Below, piece by piece: positions 56,364 to 64,000 of a DNA stretch of 64,000 bases. Within the stretch, counting starts at the first letter, position 1. Each line of letters starts with the position of its first letter. Made by a program: the position numbers and the translations under genes. The stretch is taken from the NCBI GenBank assembly GCA_032629725.1, contig JAFEVB010000037.1, forward strand, positions 744,001-808,000, given 5' to 3'. The notes under the pieces are model-generated. The model was given only the letters and a program-made list of their open reading frames with translations, ran no database searches and had not been told where the DNA came from. Source of the DNA: Gremmenia infestans. Its lineage: Eukaryota > Ascomycota > Leotiomycetes > Helotiales > Hamatocanthoscyphaceae.

Positions 56364-59300
56364 ATGATCAAAATGGGGAAACCAACTCCTACCTCAAGCA
56401 AGCAACAATCTATCTCGAGCTTCTTTACGCCCAAAACCGTGAACGGACTCTCGAAATCACAGCCATCCCAAGCTTCACAAACGCCCCCGGCGCGCGGGAG
56501 TTCTGATGTAAACGATGTCCTCCACAATGAGAACGACGAAGAGCCCCTCCAGTCCATCACAAATGGAGCTTCAAAGAGACCAGTAGCGGAGGATGCGGAT
56601 GACAGACCATCGAAGCGGGTCAGGAATGAAGAACCAAGCACAGATGCGCAGAGCAGTGGCTTCTTCTCCGCAGTACCACCTCGACAGACCTCCCAGGCGA
56701 AACCCTCCCCACGCACCGAACGATACCTGTACAATAGCTCAAGTCAAATTGCAGGCGTCGAGTCTATACCGGAAGAAGAGGAGGACGATCAAGCTACCAA
56801 GGCCAAGAAGGAGGAACTGCACAAGAAGTTCGTGAAGAAGCTGGGACATCCAGACAGTCTCAAGCGAAGGTATCAAGCTCCCGAGGAAACGGCAGACGCT
56901 GAGGGAGACGAAGATGAGGAGGATGAAATTCCAGCTCCTGCAAAGACCAAGAAGAAGGGAGCTAAGACGGGAAAGTTAACGCCTCTGGAGTTGCAAGTTC
57001 TCGACATCAAGAGGAAGCATATGGATACACTGTTGATAGTGGAGGTGGGCTACAAATTCAAGTTCTTTGGCGAAGATGCAAGAGAGGCGGCAAAAGTATT
57101 GAGCATAGTGTGTATACCAGGGAAATTCAGATACGATGAGCGTACGTTGTCCCTGTTGGCTATGAATGAGCCCCCCGCCTGACTTCTTTATAGACCCATC
57201 CGAGGCCCACCTCGACCGTTTTGCCTCAGCAAGTATCCCCACCCATAGATTACCCGTACACGCAAGGAGGTTGGTTCAAGCTGGACACAAAATTGGAGTT
57301 GTCAGGCAAATTGAGACTGCTGCTTTGAAAAAGGCAGGAGACAATCGGAATGCACCCTTCATACGGAAGCTCACCAACGTCTATACGAAAGGCACATATA
57401 TCGATGATATGGAAGAGCTTGAACAACCAGGTGATACCTCTAGTGGTGCTCCAAAAACAGGATATCTGCTGTGTATTACCGAGACAAAAGCGAAAGGATT
57501 GGGGACTGATGAGAAGGTCGATGTTGGCATCCTGGCCGTTCAGCCTGCAACTGGAGATATTATCTATGACACTTTTGAGGACGGATTTATGCGGAACGAG
57601 CTCGAAACACGACTACTCCATATCTCACCATGCGAATTTTTGATAGTGGGAGATCTTACAAAAGCTACGGACAAGCTTGTACAACATCTTTCAGGTAGCA
57701 GCACCAATGTCTTCGGAGATCGAATTCGTGTTGAGCGCGTGGGTAAGAAGAAGACTATGGCCACTGAAGCATACTCTCATGTTGCCCAATTTTATGCCGA
57801 CAAGCTCAAGAAGAACGAAGAGACGGGCAACGAGAGAGAGCAAAATCTCCTCGACAAGGTTCTCAAACTAGAAGAGTCAGTCACGATATGTCTATCGGCA
57901 ATGATCACCCACATGACCGAGTACGGGCTTGAGCACGTCTTCGACCTAACAAAGTATTTTCAATCCTTCAGCGCCCGCTCTCACATGTTGCTCAACGGAA
58001 ACACTCTTACCAGCCTCGAGATCTATACCAACCAAACAGACCACACTGAGAAAGGCAGTCTCTTCTGGACTCTCGACAAAACCAAAACCCGATTCGGCCA
58101 ACGTCTACTCCGCAAATGGGTCGGGCAGCCTTTGCTCGAAAAAGACCACCTCGAAGACCGCGTCTCCGCAGTGGAAGAGCTCAAAGACGGGCACCAAACC
58201 CCCAGAGTGGACCAACTCCACGCGTTGCTCCGAAACATCAAATCCGATCTCGAACGCAGTCTAATCCGCATCTACTATGGAAAATGCACACGTCCGGAGC
58301 TTCTCACGGCCTTGCAAACACTGCAACGCATTGGCAATGAATTCGCCCACGTGAAAACCGCTTCAGATACTGGTTTCAAATCTCCGCTCATCAGCAACGC
58401 CATCGCATCTCTGCCCACGATATTGGAGACTGTGATATCCTTCCTAGAGAAACTCAATGCCGAAGCCGCGCGAAAAGACGACAAATACGCCTTCTTCCGC
58501 GAAGATCACGAAACAGAGTCCATCAGCGACCACAAATTAGGAATCTGCGCCATAGAGCAAGACCTCGATGCGCATCGCTCAGAAGCAACATCGAAGCTGA
58601 AGAACCACCGCCCCGTATCCTACGTAACGGTAGCTGGCATCGAGTATCTAATTGAAGTGCCCAACAACGAATTAAAGAACGTCCCTGCATCATGGATGAA
58701 GATATCAGGCACGAAGAAACTGAGTCGTTTCCATACGCCTGAAGTTGTTCGATTGCTGAGGGAGCGGGATCAGCACAAGGAATCCCTATCTTCAGCCTGC
58801 GATGTCGCCTTCTCGGCCTTGTTAGCGGAAATATCAGCATCCTACACCCCCCTCCGCGATGCCATTTCATCCCTCTCCCTCCTCGACGCTCTGCTTTCGC
58901 TCTCAACCGTTGCTTTGTTCCCAGGCTACTGCAAGCCGACTTTCATTTCCTCGCCCTGTGCATCTATAACCATCAAGGACGGTCGGCATCCTATGGTCGA
59001 ACAGCTCCTCTCGAGCGCATACATCCCCAACTCCACATCCCTCTCAGAAACACAACGCGCGTTGCTTATCACCGGACCAAATATGGGCGGCAAGTCTAGC
59101 TACGTCAGACAAGTAGCACTCATCTGCATCATGGCGCAAATCGGCTCGTTCGTGCCGGCCAGCTCGGCTTGCTTGTCCCTCCTAGACGGCATCTACACAA
59201 GAATGGGAGCTTTCGACTCGCTGTTCACAAATCAGAGTACGTTCATGGTTGAACTGTCCGAAACCTCTTCGATTCTCAAGTCGGCGACAAGTAGGAGTCT

Positions 59301-59760
59301 TGTAATCCTAGATGAGCTAGGAAGGGGGACTAGTACGCATGATGGCGTGGCGATTGCGGGCGCTGTGCTGGATTATGTGGTTCGAGAGACAAAGTGTGCT
59401 TGCTTGTTTATTACCCATTATCAGACGTTGGCCGGTGTGGCAAGGGCGTTTGAAAAGGATGGGGAACTGAGGAATGTCCATATGAAATTTAGTGCTCAGG
59501 TGGGAGGGGATGGGGAGGAAGAGATTACGTTCTTGTATGAAGTGGGTGAAGGAGTGGCGCATCGCTCATATGGGCTTAATGTTGCAAAATTGGCCCGAGT
59601 ACCGAAGCCAGTGCTGGACACTGCAATACTGAAGTCACATGAGATGGAGAGGGAAACCAAGCAGAAGAAGCTGGGCAGTCTGTCAAGAATGATTGCCAAT
59701 GTATTTGAGAGTAATGCCGATCAGTTTGATCAGCTGGTGAGCGGCATAGAGCAACTCTAA
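56364..59760 (+). CDS. MSH3: DNA mismatch repair protein MSH3 (MutS homologue)
   Basis: Exons 56364-57141 and 57194-59760 (intron GTACGT...TTATAG) give 1114 residues. MSH3 pairs with MSH2 (MutS-beta) to recognise insertion/deletion loops. A PCNA-binding PIP box, QQSISSFF (residues 14-21), is at the N-terminus, followed by a charged disordered linker. The MutS I domain has EVGYKFKFFGEDAREAAKVL, the MSH3-type mismatch-binding segment, which differs from the Phe-x-Glu of MSH6 and bacterial MutS. The C-terminal ATPase shows Walker A (LLITGPNMGGKSSYVRQ) and Walker B (VILDELGRGTSTHDG), with FITHYQTLAG after it. Two start codons are possible, 56364 (MIKMGK) and 56373 (MGK). No damage seen. Confidence 0.97.
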
Positions 59761-60010
59761 GGCTGCGGTTATGATACAACGAGGGGTAAAAGCAACGTTG
59801 AGCAAATAGTAATGTAGACCCAATAATCCGTACCATTCGTGTACTCGTTCCATGGAAAAGTTTATGTCGTGAATGTAAAGGAAGGAACTCCGAATATAGA
59901 AAAGCCAATAAAACAAATAATGTTACGTCCTTTGATAATATCATGTTCCCCGTAACGCCGTAGACCGTGAATAGAGCGTCTTGATGAATAATTGGAGAAT
60001 TGCAGATAGT
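59761..60010. terminator. Convergent 3' ends of MSH3 and the C2H2-type gene
   Basis: A 250-base AT-rich spacer in which both transcripts must end. AATAAA occurs on the plus strand near 59907; no other poly(A) signal is clear. Confidence 0.35.
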
Positions 60011-62151
60011 TCAGTTGTCATTCATGCCAGAAGCAGAAGCGGAAACGGATGCTGATCCGAATCCAGATCCAGATCCACTTTTGGCTTTTCCGGATTGATT
60101 CCTGGGCCGAGCACGAGCTGGCTGGGCAGTCTGTGTCGAGTCCGCGTAGGGGTTGGGGGCAAAAGCAGGGGAGAACTTGACATCATTGAAAGGATTATGA
60201 TGATCACCGTATCCGAATGTACCAGCGTAGGCATGGTTATAAAGTGGGTTAAAAGAGGGATTGTAGAATACCTGAGAAGGGTAGACGTGGGAAGGATAAG
60301 AAGCTGACTGGCGATTATGCATGTGAGAGTGCATGTTTTCCTTTCCCAGACCGCGAGCTGGGATGGCCTTTGGAACAGGGGTCGGTGAAATATGGCTGAT
60401 AGTCGTTGAATTGTTTTGATAAAGAGGTAAACCGTTGTTCGGTAAATCGAAACTACACGAAGGTCAGTAATGTAGTCTCAGTAGTAGGCTATGGCTACAT
60501 ACCGATGATCCTCCAATGAGCTCTCTGTTTGACCTTTTGGATTTAGCTGGTGGGACTGAAGTGGCGCTTGTTGCAAGCATACCTGACGGACTCTCCCCAG
60601 GAGCATCTTGAAACACTCCCATGGTAGGCTTCTTCTTCAAGCCACCCATAGTCATCTTGAACTCTTCTTCTTCTTCGGTGGTTGGAGCAAAATTCTGCCC
60701 AAAAGCCGGACCAGGAGCCAATGGATTGAGATGAGGTACTGGCTTGCGGAATAATCCGACAGCGGGGACATTTTCATTCATAAGTGCGTACTGTTTCTGG
60801 GGGCTCTTGCCGGCCGCTTTTTTTGACCGAGAAGCACGAAGACGAGGGGCATTGATACTAACTTCCGAGAAAGTTGGCTTGCGAGACCGACGCTGCCTCT
60901 TGGGAGTGGGATCTTTAGCCTGTAGGGCGTTAGAATAAGCGACAAAATCAGTTGGATCTAGTTGTATTTGTGTGTCCAAGATGTGACGAGTGTAAGAACA
61001 AAAAAGGTAATACTGGAACACATACCGGACTCTCTGCATCAGAAAGAGGACCGAAGATATCTCTGGACGCCCTGAACTCGCCATCTGCAAAGTAACTAAT
61101 CTCAGCTGGCTCAATCTCAGCCGATCTGGCTTTCATCTGCCTCATAACGTTGACATCCTTACGCTGGTTCCTCATTCTCTTCATCTCTGGGGTAGCGGAA
61201 TCGAAAAGATCCATGCCTGGCCAAAGTGCACCCTTGAGTTGAGCACTGTCCGGTATCTTATCTCCGTTCTTCGACTTCTTTTCGATGGTGAGCCTGGATG
61301 GGGTCTTGAGTCTGATTGGTTTGTCAGTACCTTGATGTCTGCATAATGAAATCATATGTGGGATAGACTTACTTTGGATCGAGCAGCCGACCTACTGGAG
61401 ACTCACTATCCGCAAAGTTTGGTACTCGGCGTCGAACAGTTGGGGTATCGTAGAGGGAGCTGACTCCCCAGTCATCCTCCATAGACACGGATTCTTTGCT
61501 TTTTGCCGAGTTGTATGGGTGCATAAGAGGAACAGGAGCTCGGAAGAGAGGGGTGCTATCTAGAGTAGGTTCGTAGGCAACTTCTTCTTTTTTGACCTTT
61601 GGAGAAACAGCTTTTAGTATAAATATTCCGCAAGATGAATTCTAAAAACAGGTGTGGCTGATACTCACCGGAGATCTGGAAGCATTGGAAAGCCTGCTCT
61701 TTTTATCCTTGTTTCTCTTCTTCTGGTCCTTTGTAGCAAGTCGATCAGATAGCAGAGTATCCAGGTTATTGTCGCTGTACCATAGTTCGTACTCGTCGAC
61801 CTTGTCTTTTGCGTGTTGCTCTCCTTGGGAGCGAATCTTGAGCTTAAAAAGGGCAGCTAGGTGGGATTTCGAAGATATGTGGGTAAGCAGATGCGAGATG
61901 TCGGAGAATTTAGGACTCTTTGGGCAAAGACTGCAAATGAGCGGGACAGAGCATCCAACCTTCATCTTTGGAGGCATATTGGCAGTTTCTGCTGAAGGCT
62001 TTGCGTTAGCTGCTGGAACTGGAGGATGGTAAACATGATGATCAATTGGAGCTGGTTCGAACAAAGCTGGGTCCAACAGGAAAGGGTCCAGATAAGTGGG
62101 AAGATCAGGCGCTATAGCTTGGAGGAGAGCGTACACATCAGGGTAGTGCAT
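60011..62151 (-). CDS. C2H2-type zinc-finger protein, fungal, unknown role
   Basis: Five or six exons. From ATG 62151 the product begins MHYPDVYALLQAIAPDLPTY. Near residues 70-100 it has CSLCPKSPKFSDISHLLTH and SSKSHLA, a C2H2-like finger with extended spacing, then YELWYSDNNLDTLLSDRLA. The rest is disordered and basic (RKPTFSEVSINAPRLRASRS), with an ELIGGSS segment, and ends in a His/Asn/Ser/Gly-rich tail (SGSGSGFGSASVSASASGMN). Exon joints at about 61666, 61370 and 61025 are clean; the last one, near 60508-60452, does not keep phase with its best donor (GTATGT), so that join is unsettled. An upstream in-frame ATG at 62274 exists. Probably nuclear; no target known. Confidence 0.65.
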
Positions 62152-63791
62152 TTTGGGCGGGGTGGAATGATATTGAATGAAGGGGTATGGGTGAATGTGC
62201 TTTTGGTTGTGAAGAAGGCTTGTCTTGGAGGTCTGGTCTGTTGGTAGATATTCTGCAGGAGATGTCTTTGACATTCGTTGACGGGAGATGCAGATGGTAG
62301 GTGTGTTCCAGCTCTCAATTTGCCAGTGAGCCGCGTGTGAAGGGAGAGGTGCAGACTATTTTGCGTCCTGTAGCAGGGAGGAAGATGTGGCAGAGTAGAG
62401 GTACGCATATCCCATGGCTTGTGAGGCATTCAGCAAGACCTGCAAAGGAGGTATCATTGGAGGATACCAGCATGATAGTTGAAGTTAGGCCAGTTGAATC
62501 TGATCTGTGCAAAGTGGTGTATGGAAAGCAGCGGATGCGAATATCGAGGTATGTGTGATACCGGGAGAGGAAACCGAGGCCGGGAATAGATGAACCGCAC
62601 ACCGCCCACGTACCTGTTCAATGGATATATAGTACCTAGGTACCCGTAGTTCTACAATGTTCAGTGGCTGCCTGGATTACAGCTGGTCGGTAGTGAACGA
62701 TCACTCTCGTCGCTGCTGCTGAACGGATGGCAAGGTAGCTATCCTCAATCGCAACTGCTCGAGTGTCAGTATCAGTATCAGTATCGGTATCCGCTTGCAT
62801 CGCTACTTCTTGGCCGAGAAGAACGAAGCAATCCATACAAATTGCGGCTTGCCTGTTGGAGTCGGGTGTAAATAAACAGAGACGCAAGGACGTACCGTAC
62901 TTGCAATCAGCAATGCGAAGAAGACGCAAATGGAAATGCAAACATTTGGCTGACCCGAGCAAGAGGGAGGCAGCCGAGTCGTGTTGGGAGGAAGTGTCGG
63001 GGTGGGTGAGGGAAGGAGGCAAGGAAAGAAGTTCGGAGGAGAAGAAGACGACTTGGAGACAAGGAGAGCTCGCTTGGCCTTGGCGTACTTTTCAACGAGG
63101 AAGGAACATAGGGGAGAGGACTAACATGGAAAAACACGTCCGAATATTATTTGTATAATGTTCACGAGTTGCAGAAAGTCTGGGACTTTAAAACAGGAGA
63201 ATTGATTGTTCCATTTGACTAATAGCTGCAATCATCATGGCCAAAGCCGTCTTTGGCTGCTACTATCATCCGCCTTCGAAGCGGCAAGAAATTCATGCCT
63301 TCCCACCTCTCAGAGACAGGTTGCAAGCGTGATACTACAGAAAACTACAAACCTCAGGGCTAGCGTTCGAGGAGGCATGGTCGGAGAAATACGTTGAGTA
63401 GATACGTATTACTATCTCCGAACAATAGAGTATTTCTTGAGAAGTAGCTGAAGAAACGTCCCGATGATATTTCGAGCCAACTGAAGGAAAGCAAAGACTG
63501 TTGAGACAGGAAAGATGTATCATTAGCTTTTGAGAAATCAAACTAAAGAACAAGTATGCTTTCTCTCAAAACCAGTGAACTTATTCTTCTCCTGCCTTGT
63601 ATCCTTCCAACCACGAGTTACGGTTTATGTATCGGTAGTAGGTTATTAGATGGCAGGAGATTTTGTATAGAGATAGAATAACGTCAAGAATACCATTGAC
63701 TTAACATTACTGGCAGTAAGAGGATCGACGTCACATAAGAAAAGTGTCAGGTTATGGATCCATGATATTCATCAAGTCATCAAAAGTCGTA
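62152..63791. other. Intergenic, upstream of the C2H2-type gene
   Basis: About 1.6 kb without a recognised gene. A TCAGTA hexamer microsatellite (four units, the last imperfect) lies at 62766-62791 and creates Ser/Val or Asp/Thr runs in chance frames on both strands. Confidence 0.5.
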
Positions 63792-64000
63792 TTACTTTGC
63801 ACCAAGCACTCGCTCGACTACTTTCTTTGGCATGCAGCTATATTCAGATCAGTATGCAGAGCACAGAAACTTCCGGGACAAAGCCACTTACTAGACAGGG
63901 TCAACCTCCTCCACGCCAGGATATCCAAGCAATGATAACCCAGCAATTCCAAATACCGTGTGGAAAACATCAACCATATCACCCGGACGGTCAGCAAGAC
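63792..64000 (-). CDS. BET2: Rab geranylgeranyltransferase beta subunit, 3' end (runs off the right edge)
   Basis: Read on the minus strand, the edge encodes LADRPGDMVDVFHTVFGIAG and LSLLGYPGVEEVDPV. An intron (63891-63838, GTAAGT...ATATAG) splits a Tyr codon and leads to YCMPKKVVERVLGAK before TAA 63794-63792. VDVFHTxFGIAGLSLLGY and DPVYCMP are the C-terminal hallmarks of type II geranylgeranyltransferase beta, the catalytic subunit that prenylates Rab GTPases. The His in VFHT is expected to be a zinc ligand. Only the last 51 residues are in the window. The terminal exon is 46 bases, too short for ORF-based calling. Confidence 0.88.

Noticed and set aside
62636..63158. 128-131 codon frames on both strands
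   Set aside because: They run through a hexamer microsatellite and have Arg/Lys or Asp/Thr runs with no domain.

Overview
The window looks like nuclear DNA of a filamentous ascomycete (Pezizomycotina). Most genes are split by short introns of about 45-160 bases with GTRAGT-like donors and CTRAC-type branch sites. Product types are typical of such fungi: a PTH11/rhodopsin-type membrane protein, 2EXR and F-box proteins, a class II haem peroxidase, a DAL5-type transporter and a DUF3445 enzyme. A helotialean (Leotiomycetes) source is my guess from gene content, not something the sequence proves.

Layout. 0-5 kb: 5' part of a RhoGAP gene (-) and a frameshifted F-box gene (+). 5-12 kb: AT-rich, gene-poor DNA holding one nonsense-broken gene and an isolated, intact PTH11-like gene. 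12-23 kb: a conserved core with ribosomal protein S28 and HIS1 divergent from one promoter region, a small two-TM protein and a Net1/Dnt1-like nucleolar protein. 23.6-30.4 kb: a broken FAD-linked oxidase, a secreted class II peroxidase and a DUF3445 N-demethylase-like enzyme, all (-). 30.4-33.2 kb: gene-poor with repeat remnants. 33.2-37 kb: a bHLH factor and an acidic protein of unknown function. 37.9-41.2 kb: a 15-exon MFS transporter and an unidentified gene fragment upstream. 42.2-46.3 kb: two decayed and one intact 2EXR/F-box-like gene. 46.7-53.6 kb: GNAT acetyltransferase, NmrA-like protein, zinc alcohol dehydrogenase and an atypical SDR. 53.9-64 kb: an F-box-like gene, MSH3 preceded by two MluI cell-cycle boxes, a C2H2-type protein and the 3' end of the Rab geranylgeranyltransferase beta gene.

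Several genes are broken by in-frame TAA/TAG codons that one C-to-T or G-to-A change would explain, and three dispersed repeat copies differ mainly by transitions. With the AT-rich stretches this suggests past repeat-induced point mutation (RIP). I found no convincing new multi-gene system, no CRISPR array, and no tRNA or rRNA gene. The most informative observations are a hidden 17-base first exon in HIS1, two probable GC-AG introns, an SDR lacking the catalytic tyrosine, and the run of RIP-like nonsense mutations.
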